In this document: in pieces, positions 7,739 to 17,158 of the stretch
Position numbering within the stretch: the first letter of the stretch is position 1
How the letters are laid out: each line of letters starts with the position of its first letter
Made by a program: the position numbers and the translations under genes
Notes under the pieces: generated by a model
Told to the model about the DNA's origin: nothing
Database searches by the model: none
Seen by the model: the letters and a program-made list of their open reading frames with translations, nothing else
From: Marinisporobacter sp.
GTDB taxonomy: Bacteria; Bacillota; Clostridia; Peptostreptococcales; Thermotaleaceae
Length of the DNA stretch: 57,188 bases
Reading direction: 5' to 3'
NCBI GenBank assembly: GCA_025210525.1
Contig: JAOARP010000019.1
Location: 1-57,188 of the forward strand

Positions 7739-8864
7739 CAGGAGGCTTATAACCATTGTAAAGAAAGAATTTATCCATATTATAAGAGATAAAGCAAGTC
7801 TTGGTATGGCTATTATGATGCCATTAGTATTTATATTTTTATTTGGCTATGCGGTTAATACAGATGTGGAGAATATAAAAATGGCTATAATGGATATGGA
7901 TCATACTTTAGAGAGTAGAGAGCTTATCAGCAAATTTAGGAATTCTAATTATTTTCAACCTAATATTTATGTAGAAAATATAAAACAACTTGAAAGTTTT
8001 ATGGACAAGGGAGATGTAGGTGTAGGAATGATTATTCCTGCAAATTTTTCAAAAAACATGAAGAGGTGCGAAAATACTCAAATCCAACTACTCATTGATG
8101 GAACAGATCCAACTATAGCAAAAACTGCTCTTCAAAGTGGATTGCTTTTAACACAAAAGTATTCTACAGAATTACAAAATAAAAATATAAAAAAGAGAAG
8201 TCTAGAAAGTTTCAGCAAAGGAACGATAGATATAAGGACAAGAGTATGGTATAACCCTAATTTAGAGAGTACAAAGTTTACGATTCCAGGATTGATTGGA
8301 TTGATTATGCAAAACATTACAGTTATGCTTACAGCATTTTCATTAGTGCGGGAAAAGGAAAAGGGAACACTAGAATTACTGATTGTTACCCCTATAAGAT
8401 CAGGAGAGCTTATAGTAGGAAAAATGATTCCTTATATTGTTATTGGATGTATTGATTTTTTGATTGCATTATTCTTTGGAACTTTTTGGTTTAATGTAGC
8501 GATAGAAGGAAATATTCTTTTACTTATTGTTTTGGGATTTGGCTTCGTCATATGTTCTTTGGCTATTGGTATGCTCATTTCAACTATAGCGCAAAATCAA
8601 GCACAGGCTATGCAAATGACCATATTTTTTATACTTCCAAGTGTATTATTATCAGGATTTGTATTTCCAAGGGAAGCTATGGCCTATCCCATACAGCTAG
8701 CTGGTAATTTTATACCACTTACTTATTTTCTAAAGATATTAAGAGGAATTATATTAAAGGGAGTAGGGGTTAACTACTTATGGAAAGAAACAATGCTTCT
8801 TAGTGTATTTGGTATGCTTCTTTTAGTTTTTGCATCTATAAGATTTAAGAAAAAATTAGATTAA
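7731..8864 (+). CDS. ABC-2 type exporter permease
   Basis: Membrane subunit of the exporter, 377 residues, YbhS/YbhR type. It has an N-terminal membrane helix (ASLGMAIMMPLVFIFLFGYA), a long extracellular domain (about 50-170), then five C-terminal helices, with the ABC-2 signature around REKEKGTLELLIVTPI. It overlaps the ATPase gene by eight bases. Only one permease gene is present, so a homodimer is likely. The substrate cannot be read from sequence; relatives export drugs or lipids. A terminator follows, closing the operon. Confidence 0.9.
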   Translation: MNSRRLITIVKKEFIHIIRDKASLGMAIMMPLVFIFLFGYAVNTDVENIKMAIMDMDHTLESRELISKFRNSNYFQPNIYVENIKQLESFMDKGDVGVGMIIPANFSKNMKRCENTQIQLLIDGTDPTIAKTALQSGLLLTQKYSTELQNKNIKKRSLESFSKGTIDIRTRVWYNPNLESTKFTIPGLIGLIMQNITVMLTAFSLVREKEKGTLELLIVTPIRSGELIVGKMIPYIVIGCIDFLIALFFGTFWFNVAIEGNILLLIVLGFGFVICSLAIGMLISTIAQNQAQAMQMTIFFILPSVLLSGFVFPREAMAYPIQLAGNFIPLTYFLKILRGIILKGVGVNYLWKETMLLSVFGMLLLVFASIRFKKKLD

Positions 8865-8875
8865 AATGTAATGAG

Positions 8876-8900
8876 GTACCCAATCTAGGGTACTTTTTTA
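8876..8900 (+). terminator. Terminator of the export operon
   Basis: GTACCC (8876-8881) pairs with GGGTAC (8888-8893), followed by six T. Confidence 0.85.
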
Positions 8901-8955
8901 TGTTAGACATATGTTTATAAAGTTTCATAGAGAAAAAATATATGTTACGAGTTAT

Positions 8956-8989
8956 TTCGACACAATAAAGTCGTTGAATCCAGTATAAT
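8956..8989 (+). promoter_or_regulatory. Possible Spo0A-type promoter region of the sensor kinase
   Basis: A TATAAT -10 (8984-8989) has no -35 at normal spacing. TTCGACA (8956-8962), the reverse complement of the 0A-box TGTCGAA, lies 21 bases upstream. Spo0A-activated sigma-A promoters such as spoIIG show this long spacing. One 7-base site is weak evidence. Confidence 0.35.
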
Positions 8990-9039
8990 GTAAAAAAGTA
9001 CAAAATTGAGAAAGTGTATAAAATAGGGAGCGGGAATAT

Positions 9040-10677
9040 ATGAACATAGATCAATTTAAATTAGAGCAATACGCATGTATGCTAGATGATACAGATATGC
9101 AGTTATGGATTTTAAAAGATACAGAAACTTATGGATTTGTAAATCAAGCCCACGCAGATTTTTTAGGAAAAGAAAAAAGGGATATAGAAAATAAAAAATT
9201 ATGGGAAGTATTAAGTGAAAAAGAAGCGCAACAATGTATTTATAGTAATATTAAAGTAAAGCAGTCTGTTGATAAGAATGGAGAAGTATTTAAACAAAAG
9301 AAAAAAATTGTATCGAAAGAATGGATGACCAATAGTAAAGGAAAGAGACGTTTACTCTATATTATAAAAACACCTATATTGGATGAAGAAAATAATGTTA
9401 AGTATATTGTTGGAAAGGCTTATGATCTTACAGAAGAAGAAGAAAGAAAAAGTAAATTTAAAATTAGTGAGCAACAATACAGAGCCATTGTAGAAAATCA
9501 AACAGATTTTATTTGTAGATTTTTACCTAATGGTCAGTTAACTTATGTGAATAAAGCCTTTTGTTCCTATTTAAATAAGGAATATGATGAATTAGTGGGA
9601 AAGAGTGTATTAATTGTAGTTCCTGAAGAAGAACATGAAAAGATAAGAAAATCCCTATACAAATTTAGTATAGAAAAGCATATTCAAACCTATGCCCATG
9701 CTGTGATTCATGCAAATGGAAATATTTCTTGGATTCGATGGACCAGTCAGGCATTTTATAGTGAAAATGGACAAATAATAGAGTTTCAATCTGTAGGGAC
9801 AGATATTACAGAGCTTAAAAATGCAAAAGAAATTTTAGAGAAAAAAGTCGAAGAAAATAAAAAAATATTAAATGAGGTAATAGAATATGATAAGTTAAAA
9901 ACGGAATTTTTTGCAAATATTTCTCATGAGTTAAGAACCCCATTGAATTTGATTTTGAGCACAATACAATTAATAGAGTATCAAGAAAGAAATAATATAA
10001 ATATATCAGAAGAAAGAAAGAGGCATCAAAATATTATTAAGCAGAATTGTTATAGACTTCTAAGATTAATTAATAATCTGATAGATGTTACGAAAATAGA
10101 TTCCGGCTATTTTGATATGAATTTAGGAAATTATAATATTGTAGGTATTGTAGAAGATATTACTTTATCTGTTGCAGAATATATAAAAAATAATCATATT
10201 CATTTTTGTTTTGATACGGATGTGGAAGAAAAAATCATGGCATTTGATCCAGACCATATTGAAAGAATCATGTTAAACCTATTATCCAATGCAGTAAAAT
10301 TTACAAGATCAGATGGAAACATTATGGTGAATATACATGATAAAGGAAAGAGCGTCATTATATCAGTAAAAGACACAGGAATAGGTATTCCAAAGGATAA
10401 GAAAGATGTAATTTTTGATAGATTTCGCCAAATTGATAAGTCCTTTACAAGAAATCATGAAGGAAGTGGTATTGGCTTATCTATCGTAGAATCTCTTGTG
10501 AAAATGTATAAAGGAAAGATTACGGTTAAAAGCGAAGAAAATAAGGGAAGTGAATTTATTATTGAACTTCCAGTTAAGATTGTTGAGGAAGATACAAAAC
10601 AAATAAAAAATATGTATAACAATGATTATGTAGAAAGTATTTCTATTGAGTTTTCAGATGTTTATTCAATAAAATGA
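9040..10677 (+). CDS. PAS-domain sensor histidine kinase (orphan)
   Basis: Soluble sensor kinase, 545 residues, no membrane segment. Two PAS domains (about 12-130 and 140-260) are followed by a short coiled coil, the HisKA dimer domain with phospho-acceptor H296 in ANISHELRTP, and an HATPase domain with N-box (NLLSNAVKF), DTGIGIP, a DRFRQID lid and GSGIGLSI. No response regulator is adjacent and no receiver domain is fused. In clostridia such orphan kinases often phosphorylate Spo0A; that is an inference here. The C-terminal 25 residues are an unassigned tail. The ATG follows GGGAGCGGG. A strong bidirectional terminator ends it. Confidence 0.92.
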   Translation: MNIDQFKLEQYACMLDDTDMQLWILKDTETYGFVNQAHADFLGKEKRDIENKKLWEVLSEKEAQQCIYSNIKVKQSVDKNGEVFKQKKKIVSKEWMTNSKGKRRLLYIIKTPILDEENNVKYIVGKAYDLTEEEERKSKFKISEQQYRAIVENQTDFICRFLPNGQLTYVNKAFCSYLNKEYDELVGKSVLIVVPEEEHEKIRKSLYKFSIEKHIQTYAHAVIHANGNISWIRWTSQAFYSENGQIIEFQSVGTDITELKNAKEILEKKVEENKKILNEVIEYDKLKTEFFANISHELRTPLNLILSTIQLIEYQERNNINISEERKRHQNIIKQNCYRLLRLINNLIDVTKIDSGYFDMNLGNYNIVGIVEDITLSVAEYIKNNHIHFCFDTDVEEKIMAFDPDHIERIMLNLLSNAVKFTRSDGNIMVNIHDKGKSVIISVKDTGIGIPKDKKDVIFDRFRQIDKSFTRNHEGSGIGLSIVESLVKMYKGKITVKSEENKGSEFIIELPVKIVEEDTKQIKNMYNNDYVESISIEFSDVYSIK

Positions 10678-10678
10678 A

Positions 10679-10716
10679 AAAGGAGCGTTTTAGAATCAGT
10701 AAAACGCTCCTTTTGA
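10679..10716. terminator. Bidirectional terminator between kinase and flavodiiron genes
   Basis: AAAAGGAGCGTTTTA and TAAAACGCTCCTTTT are exact inverted repeats around a 7-base loop, with A-run and T-run on the two sides. It serves both convergent genes. Confidence 0.88.
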
Positions 10717-13299
10717 CTAAGAGTTCAGGATTTTCATCATAGTAGATAAGGATGATCTTTTATCGATACCTTCCATCATTTTTACAGATTTAGTAGTATC
10801 GCCTATAAGAATACCCCCTACAAATACATTGTTCAAAAAGTACATTTTTTGATAAATGTCTTTATCACTATTGTGAAGTTCTATTGTTTCGTATGTTTTT
10901 TCTGAATCTCTACCGAGATCACCAATAGAGAAAATGTTTATATCCATGCCACCAAAGACATTAGATGGTGTAATATTTTCATAATAAAGAGGATCTCCTA
11001 CTGCATTTGCACCTGCTATTTTACCTTGTTCAATAGCTTCTGGCCAAATACCATAATTGATAGAATCAAATTCAGCTACATCACCAGCAGCGAAGATATT
11101 TTCTTCACTCGTCTTCATAGATTCATCTACCACAATACCTTTATTTGTAAGAATTCCTGCTTTTTCAGCAAGATATTTATTTGCTCGAATACCAGCAGAG
11201 ACGATAACCATATCGCATTCAATAATTTCTCCATCCTTTGTTTTTACACCAGTTACCTTTTTATCTCCTAAGATGGAACCTGCTAAGGTATTTTTAATGA
11301 CTTTTATATTTTGTTTTGCTATAGCTGCTTCAAGAATACAAGAACCTTTCTCATCTAGCTGTCTTGGAAGAAGTCGATTGCTAAGCTCGATGATTGTAAG
11401 ATCTAGCCCAAGGTTTGTAAGCTCCCAACCGATTTCAAGGCCTAATATTCCACCACCTACAACAACAGCCCTTTTGATATTTTTTGCATATTTTTTGATA
11501 TTTTTTGCATCATCAAAGCTTCTTAAAGTAAATACACCTGATTTTTCATTTCCTTCTATTGGAGGCATAAAGCAATGGCTTCCTGTAGCGATAATTAGTT
11601 GATCATAAGATTTCTCTTCTCCATTTGAGAGGATTATTGTTTTTGTATCTTTTTTTAGATTAGCAACTTCTGTATTTAGTGTTAATTCAATATCATTTTC
11701 TTTGTACCAATCAAGAGGCTTAAGATAAAATTCATGATCTTCTATTTCATGTAAAAGAGATTTTGAAATACTTGGTCGATAGTAGCCAGGAATATTTTCA
11801 TTAGAAATGATTTCTACATTACAAACCTTATTTCTTTCTCGAATGGCTTCAGCAGCAGAAACACCAGCAGCATTATTTCCTATGATGATAATTTTTTCTT
11901 TATTTTGTGATTGGAAAGCAATTTTTTCTTTTTTCACTTCAACAAAGTAATCTTTTCCTACGCCACAAGCGGGGCAAGTATCTGGTGGTTCTACTCCTTC
12001 AAATAATTCACCGCATACCACACACTTCCATACCTTTACTTCTCCATCATCAGAGACCAAAGTATATTTTTCTGTCTTTTCAATAACTTTTGGAACTTCT
12101 CCCTTTAATACACTTACGCCAAAGTTGATACCGAAGGATAAAGCATCCTTTAAATTATTTTCTGATGGTTTAAAACGAATCTTAAGTCCTTTTTCGAAAA
12201 CCTTCATACGTAGGGTTTTTAATCTAGCAACTATATTTGGAACACCTTCACCACTCCAGCCATACGAGCCAAAGGCAGAAACAACTTTTCCTCCATGAAC
12301 AATAGGAGAAAGGGAAGTTAAAAGATCCCAAATAGGCTTTAATGCATCTCCATTAATGGTAGGAGATCCGAATAGTAATCCATCTGCCCAATAAATTTTT
12401 GATAAAACTTCACTTGGGTCTGTATATACCATATCGTATAGGAATACATCAATATCTCCTGCTTGTTTGATTCCTTCCGTAATTTTTTTAGCAATTTCTT
12501 CTGTATAACCATAGGCAGAAACATAAGGGATGATGATGGTTTTCTTCGGATTAGGATTGTTTTCTGTAGACCATTCCTTATAAATGTCTATGATTTTTTT
12601 AGGTTCATGATTGAGTACAGGACCATGTCCAGGGCAAATCATATCTATTTTTAAGTCTTTTATTTGATCAATGGCCTTTAGTACATAAGGCTTAAAAGGA
12701 CCCATGATCATATCATAATAATATCTTAATGCTTTATGATAATCTTCCGTATTTGTAATTTTTTCATTTAACACAGGATCAAAGCTATAATGGGCACCAA
12801 AGGAATCGCAAGTAAATAAAGTATGGTCTTCTTCTACATAGGTATAGATAGAATCTGGCCAATGAAGAAATGGTGCATTGATGAATTTTAACGTTTTATT
12901 TCCTAAAGATAAAGTTTCCTTAGGACTTATGATGATAGAATCAAAATTTTTATTGGCAATTTCTTTTAAGAAAGTAATAGCTGTAGCGGAGCCTACTACC
13001 TTTGCATGAGGAGCTAGTGTTAATAATTTTTCGACACTTCCTACATGGTCTGGTTCTGTATGATTTACGATAATATAGTCGATTGATTCAATAGGGGTAA
13101 CTTCTTTGATTTTTTCTAAAAATTCATCTAAAAATTTAACTTTTACTGTTTCAATTAAAGCTGTTTTTTCTGATCCTTTTACAATATAAGAATTATAAGA
13201 GGTTCCAAACTCTGTATGCATGATAATATCAAAAACTCTTAGATTAGGATCTAAAGAACCTATCCAATGGATATCTTTATTTAATTTAAGTGACTTCAT
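10717..13299 (-). CDS. Class F flavodiiron protein (flavodiiron + rubredoxin + NADH:rubredoxin reductase fusion)
   Basis: An 860-residue one-piece O2/NO reductase that draws electrons straight from NAD(P)H. Domains: metallo-beta-lactamase-like diiron domain (1-250) with the full ligand set H80, E82, D84, H85, H146, D165, H225; FMN-binding flavodoxin (254-400); rubredoxin (424-453) with C426, C429, C442, C445, a short-spaced type with only 12 residues between the CxxC pairs; FAD/NAD(P)H reductase (468-860) beginning IIIGNNAAGVSAAEA. This layout is class F, described in Syntrophomonas wolfei. It likely protects this anaerobe from oxygen or nitric oxide. The ATG has an AGGAGG site. The gene is monocistronic and lies on the opposite strand to the kinase. 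Confidence 0.94.
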   Translation of the reverse strand: MKSLKLNKDIHWIGSLDPNLRVFDIIMHTEFGTSYNSYIVKGSEKTALIETVKVKFLDEFLEKIKEVTPIESIDYIIVNHTEPDHVGSVEKLLTLAPHAKVVGSATAITFLKEIANKNFDSIIISPKETLSLGNKTLKFINAPFLHWPDSIYTYVEEDHTLFTCDSFGAHYSFDPVLNEKITNTEDYHKALRYYYDMIMGPFKPYVLKAIDQIKDLKIDMICPGHGPVLNHEPKKIIDIYKEWSTENNPNPKKTIIIPYVSAYGYTEEIAKKITEGIKQAGDIDVFLYDMVYTDPSEVLSKIYWADGLLFGSPTINGDALKPIWDLLTSLSPIVHGGKVVSAFGSYGWSGEGVPNIVARLKTLRMKVFEKGLKIRFKPSENNLKDALSFGINFGVSVLKGEVPKVIEKTEKYTLVSDDGEVKVWKCVVCGELFEGVEPPDTCPACGVGKDYFVEVKKEKIAFQSQNKEKIIIIGNNAAGVSAAEAIRERNKVCNVEIISNENIPGYYRPSISKSLLHEIEDHEFYLKPLDWYKENDIELTLNTEVANLKKDTKTIILSNGEEKSYDQLIIATGSHCFMPPIEGNEKSGVFTLRSFDDAKNIKKYAKNIKRAVVVGGGILGLEIGWELTNLGLDLTIIELSNRLLPRQLDEKGSCILEAAIAKQNIKVIKNTLAGSILGDKKVTGVKTKDGEIIECDMVIVSAGIRANKYLAEKAGILTNKGIVVDESMKTSEENIFAAGDVAEFDSINYGIWPEAIEQGKIAGANAVGDPLYYENITPSNVFGGMDINIFSIGDLGRDSEKTYETIELHNSDKDIYQKMYFLNNVFVGGILIGDTTKSVKMMEGIDKRSSLSTMMKILNS

Positions 13300-13428
13300 A
13301 AGTAATCCTCCTTCATATAAACGATAGTGGAAATGCTCTAATTTATATATATACCATTTATTTAAGTCTAAACATTTTTTATTGCAAAAATTTATAGATA
13401 AAAAGCTAAATAAGAAAAAAGAAGAAAA

Positions 13429-14622
13429 TTAGCCGTCTAAATAGGTGTTTAAAATGTTATTTATTTTCTTATTTATATCTTTAACATCTATTGACTTTAT
13501 AGACGTATCTTTTATATGATATTTTTCTTTTAATTTGAGGATTCTGTAAACACTGTTATTAATTCTTTCTTCTGATATTTTATTACTGTTTACGGCTTTT
13601 GTTAAAGAATCTAAAACAGCTAACTGCTTTTCATAGGTATGACATACTAAGATCATATCACTACCTGCTTGAATAGACTCAACAGCAGCTTCGCCTATGT
13701 CAGAATGCTTTAAGATAGCTCCCATTTCCATATCATCTGTAATAATTACCCCATTAAAGTTTAAATGCTTTCGTAAAAGATCAGTCACAATTTTTTTAGA
13801 TAATGTAGCAGGATCCTTTGGATCTATTTTTGGAAAAAGAATATGAGAGATCATTATTGCATCTACATTTTCCTTAATAGCTTTAGAAAAAGGAACTAGT
13901 TCGAAGGCTTTTAGTCTATTTAGATCATGGCTTACAACAGGAAGACCTAAATGAGAATCAATAGAGGTATCTCCATGACCAGGAAAATGCTTTACAACAG
14001 GAATAACATTTTGTGATTTTATTCCTTTCATTGTTTGGATACCTAACTCTTTTACAATTTCTTTGTTGTCTCCAAAAGAACGATCTCCTATAACAGGATT
14101 TTTAGGATTGCTGTTAATATCTAAAACAGGTGCAAAATTCATATTAAAACCAAAGGATTTGAGTTCAAATCCTAAAAGCTTACCTAATTCGAATGAAAAA
14201 TTATTATTGTTGATGTTACCTATGTGCTTATTTGTAGGAAATTTTCTTATCTCTTTTGGCATTCTAGAAACTTTACCACCTTCTTCATCGATTGATAAGA
14301 ATAGTGGTATTTTGTTTTTGAAATTAGTAATTTTTATGGTATTTAGTAGATCTAATGTTTGTGGTGCGTTCTTTATATTCCTTTGAAAAAAAATAAATCC
14401 TCCAATATGATAGGTGTGGATCATTTCTTTGATAGAATCATTGAGCTGATCCCCATGAAAGCCTACTAAAACCATTTGACCAATTTTCTCTTCTAATGTC
14501 ATTTCTTCTATTTGTTCTTTGATCTTATCTTTAGGTTCTGCTTTTTTATTTATTTTATCTTCTTTTTGATCATTTTCTAATTCAACTTTATGGGTACATG
14601 AAGGTAAAAAAGATATGATCAA
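13429..14622 (-). CDS. nagZ: Beta-N-acetylhexosaminidase (glycoside hydrolase family 3), lipoprotein
   Basis: Family-3 beta-N-acetylglucosaminidase of the NagZ type, likely acting on muropeptides or wall fragments outside the cell. Key motifs: KHFPGHGDTSIDSH (the catalytic His/Asp loop), GDRSFGD, and the nucleophile loop VIITDDMEMGA. About 410 residues. The listed start is the TTG at 14622, but that leaves only MIISFLPSC before the lipobox cysteine and has no ribosome site. Upstream in frame the sequence encodes FRKII plus a hydrophobic core, a textbook lipoprotein signal, with the only ribosome-site-supported start an ATT at 14658. The true gene therefore probably begins upstream. A sigma-A promoter lies at 14703-14732. 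Confidence 0.87.
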   Translation of the reverse strand: MIISFLPSCTHKVELENDQKEDKINKKAEPKDKIKEQIEEMTLEEKIGQMVLVGFHGDQLNDSIKEMIHTYHIGGFIFFQRNIKNAPQTLDLLNTIKITNFKNKIPLFLSIDEEGGKVSRMPKEIRKFPTNKHIGNINNNNFSFELGKLLGFELKSFGFNMNFAPVLDINSNPKNPVIGDRSFGDNKEIVKELGIQTMKGIKSQNVIPVVKHFPGHGDTSIDSHLGLPVVSHDLNRLKAFELVPFSKAIKENVDAIMISHILFPKIDPKDPATLSKKIVTDLLRKHLNFNGVIITDDMEMGAILKHSDIGEAAVESIQAGSDMILVCHTYEKQLAVLDSLTKAVNSNKISEERINNSVYRILKLKEKYHIKDTSIKSIDVKDINKKINNILNTYLDG

Positions 14623-14702
14623 TATAAATAAAATAAAAAAGATTATTTTTCGAAAAATATGGATACACCCTTTCTCTTATGTTTATTGGCTATACTAAAT
14701 TT

Positions 14703-14732
14703 ATTATACCCGAGAGTGAAAGAAAATGTCAT
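14703..14732 (-). promoter_or_regulatory. Sigma-A promoter of the glycosidase gene
   Basis: On the minus strand: ATGACA (14732-14727), 18-base spacer, TATAAT (14708-14703). Transcription should start near 14696, upstream of the ATT start candidate at 14658. Confidence 0.65.
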
Positions 14733-14751
14733 ACATTTACATATAAAAAAT

Positions 14752-14778
14752 GAAGGAAAACGTTAACTCGTGTCGAAA
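14752..14778 (+). promoter_or_regulatory. Sigma-H-type promoter of chemoreceptor 1
   Basis: GAAGGAAAA (14752-14760), N11, GTCGAAA (14772-14778) against the sigma-H consensus RnAGGAWWW-N11/12-RnnGAAT; one mismatch, at the last base. The same two boxes with the same spacing lie upstream of the next receptor gene. Its transcript would include the riboswitch. Confidence 0.6.
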
Positions 14779-14835
14779 TATAGTTAGAACGAGAAGGAAT
14801 TTTTGGAATTGTTTTAAAATTAAAATAAAAGACAA

Positions 14836-14920
14836 CGATAATAGCAAACTTGTTGAAAGACAGGGACGCAAAGACATGGGTCTAAGGTAGAAAATTACTA
14901 TGATTGCCAGTTTGCCGAAA
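14836..14920 (+). ncRNA. Cyclic di-GMP-I (GEMM-I) riboswitch aptamer
   Basis: Matches the GEMM-I architecture. GCAAAC (14844-14849) pairs with GTTTGC (14910-14915). A stem CTTGT/ACAGG is capped by a GAAA tetraloop and followed by the conserved GGGACGCAAAG. The second arm carries TCTAAG and TATGA around a GTA/TAC stem, a compensated version of the 11-nt tetraloop receptor (CCTAAG/TATGG). A terminator hairpin follows. It lies 180 bases before a chemoreceptor gene, a common clostridial target of this riboswitch class. Confidence 0.92.
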
Positions 14921-14930
14921 AATAATAGGC

Positions 14931-14965
14931 AAAAGTGCTCCAGTTATAGGCGCTTTTTTATTTTT
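14931..14965 (+). terminator. Riboswitch expression-platform terminator
   Basis: AAAGTGCT and GGCGCTTT pair (one G-U each at two positions) around a 9-base loop and run into TTTTTATTTTT. It lies directly after the c-di-GMP aptamer and well before the gene. Whether ligand promotes or prevents termination cannot be settled by eye. Confidence 0.75.
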
Positions 14966-15098
14966 GAGAGAAGAGGAGGTGAAAAAATAAGGTGATTGTA
15001 TAGTTACAGAAAATATATTTGACTTTTTAATATAAAAAGATAAAAGATTCTTATAAAAGTAAAAAAATACATATGAAAACGGATGAGGAGGTTTATGG

Positions 15099-17066
15099 AT
15101 GAAAAGTCTAAAATATAAAATTACGCTACCTGTATTGATATTTGCCATCATAGGAATTCTTATATTATCAGGTGTATCCTATTATCAAGCAAAAAATATT
15201 ATGACGGATGATGTAGAAGAAATTACAAAAAGTAAAGTAGATAAGCTTGTAACAAATGTAAATGATCAGGTACATCAATGGAAAACAAAAATGGATTTAC
15301 TTGCAGGATTGGATGTAGCAAAAAATATAGATTCTGAGGGACTTAAAAAATTTGTTTCTGAAAAGAAAGAACATTTTAGTGAGTTTGAAGAAATTATTAT
15401 GTCTGGAAAAGATGGATTATATATAGGGACAAAAGGGAATGGAGGGGATATCAGCAAAAGAAGATATTTCCCAAAGGTAATGGCTGGACAGCTAACTATA
15501 TCAAAACCAGTAATATCAAAGTCTTCAGGATTGCCTATTGTAGTCATCGCAGCACCCATTAAAGATGATAAGGGAAGTGTCATTGGACTAATAGGAGGAA
15601 CTGTAAATTTATCTCATGTGACTAATATTGTAAATGCTGAAAAATTAGGAGAGACAGGTTATGCTTATATGATTGATCAGGAAGGATTAGTAATGGCTCA
15701 TCCTAAAAAAGAAATGATTTTAAAATATAACGCTTTAACAAAGGGAAGTAAATCTCAAAGAGAACTTACTAAGAAAATGATCAAAAGAGAAGCTGGTATA
15801 ACACGTTATGAATTTGATGGAGGGAAAAAAATAGCAGCTTATGGACCTATAGAAGATACAGGATGGTCTATTGCTATGACTACATACGAAAAGGAGATAA
15901 CAAAGAGTATTTCAGAATTTGGAAATATGATGATCATAATGGGTGTTATAATCATTGGAATTATAGGTATAATGATTTATTTTTTAATCAATAGATCTAT
16001 CCAACCGATTTTAAAAATAGCTCAATTAACAAAGGATATAGCTAAAGGAAATCTTCAGATAAAAGTGGATATCAAGAGCAATGATGAAATAGGCATGCTT
16101 GCAGATAGCTTTAATCAAATGATTAAAAATATGAGAAGTCTTTTAGGAGAAATGAATGACATGGGGTTAACTGTTGCTACTACATCTCAGCAGATGATGG
16201 CTTCTGCTGAGGAAGCTAGTACCATTTCAGAGCAAGTAGCCAATACAGTAGTAGATTTAGCACAAGGGGCTACAGAACAAACACAGACTACTCAAGTGGG
16301 AAGTAAGATGGTGAATGAGTTAATTAATGGACTTGGAGAAATAGTTAAAAATACTGGAAATACTGAAAAACTTACTATTAGTGCAAAAGAGACTGTTGAT
16401 GAAGGATTAAAAATTGTAAATTATCAAAAGAAAAAAATGACAGAAAATAAGGAAGCAACTGTAAATGTAGGAAAAGAAATATCTGCATTAGAAGAGAAAT
16501 CTAATCAAATTGGGCAGATTGTTGAACTAATTAGTAGTATTGCACAGCAGACAAATTTATTAGCTCTCAATGCAGCTATTGAAGCAGCTAGAGCAGGAGA
16601 TGCAGGAAGAGGTTTTGCAGTAGTGGCTGAAGAGGTAAGAAAGCTTGCCGAAGAATCAGGAAGAGCTACTCAAAATATTAGCAATTTAGTGAATGAAATA
16701 AGATCAGGGGTAGAAAATGCTGTGAAGGAAATGAATCAAGCTCAAACTGTAGTAGGAGAACAAGAAAAAGCAGTGGGAGAGACTGTAGATGTTTTTGAAA
16801 ATATATCAAAATCTGTTTTAGATGTTGCAAGCAATATAAAAGAAGTTACTATTGCCTGTGAAAATTTAAATGAACATTCAAATGTAGTGGGGAAAAATAT
16901 CGATAATATTGCAACTATTACAGAAGAAAATGCGGCTGGAGCAGAGGAAGTGGCAGCTTCTATAGAGGAGCAGACAGCAACACTTGAAGAATTATCCGCA
17001 TCAGCAGAGCAGCTTGCAAGCTTATCAGGAAGTCTTCAGGAATCTATACAGAAATTTAAAATATAG
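15099..17066 (+). CDS. Methyl-accepting chemotaxis protein 1 (dCache sensor)
   Basis: Transmembrane chemoreceptor, 655 residues. TM1 (about 8-29), a large extracellular dCache-type sensor (about 35-275; small-molecule binding, often amino acids), TM2 (about 278-300), HAMP (about 300-355) and a long cytoplasmic signalling helix pair. The kinase-contact tip is intact: [21 protein letters not shown] followed by [16 protein letters not shown]. Residues in the [13 protein letters not shown] region fit methylation sites. A strong GAGGAGG ribosome site precedes the ATG. It is a close paralogue of the next gene and equal in length. The c-di-GMP riboswitch upstream ties it to the motile/sessile switch. 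Confidence 0.93.
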   Translation: MKSLKYKITLPVLIFAIIGILILSGVSYYQAKNIMTDDVEEITKSKVDKLVTNVNDQVHQWKTKMDLLAGLDVAKNIDSEGLKKFVSEKKEHFSEFEEIIMSGKDGLYIGTKGNGGDISKRRYFPKVMAGQLTISKPVISKSSGLPIVVIAAPIKDDKGSVIGLIGGTVNLSHVTNIVNAEKLGETGYAYMIDQEGLVMAHPKKEMILKYNALTKGSKSQRELTKKMIKREAGITRYEFDGGKKIAAYGPIEDTGWSIAMTTYEKEITKSISEFGNMMIIMGVIIIGIIGIMIYFLINRSIQPILKIAQLTKDIAKGNLQIKVDIKSNDEIGMLADSFNQMIKNMRSLLGEMNDMGLTVATTSQQMMASAEEASTISEQVANTVVDLAQGATEQTQTTQVGSKMVNELINGLGEIVKNTGNTEKLTISAKETVDEGLKIVNYQKKKMTENKEATVNVGKEISALEEKSNQIGQIVELISSIAQQTNLLALNAAIEAARAGDAGRGFAVVAEEVRKLAEESGRATQNISNLVNEIRSGVENAVKEMNQAQTVVGEQEKAVGETVDVFENISKSVLDVASNIKEVTIACENLNEHSNVVGKNIDNIATITEENAAGAEEVAASIEEQTATLEELSASAEQLASLSGSLQESIQKFKI

Positions 17067-17158
17067 CTAGTATCATAGATGGAATATTTGAGAAAAAATA
17101 ATATATTTTATGAAATTTAGAAATCGATAAATATGGCATAAAGTGAATTGAAAATAAT

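Noticed and set aside
11026-11602. Open frames on the plus strand inside the flavodiiron gene
   Set aside because: No ribosome sites and composition of antisense shadows; the minus-strand protein has complete domains here.
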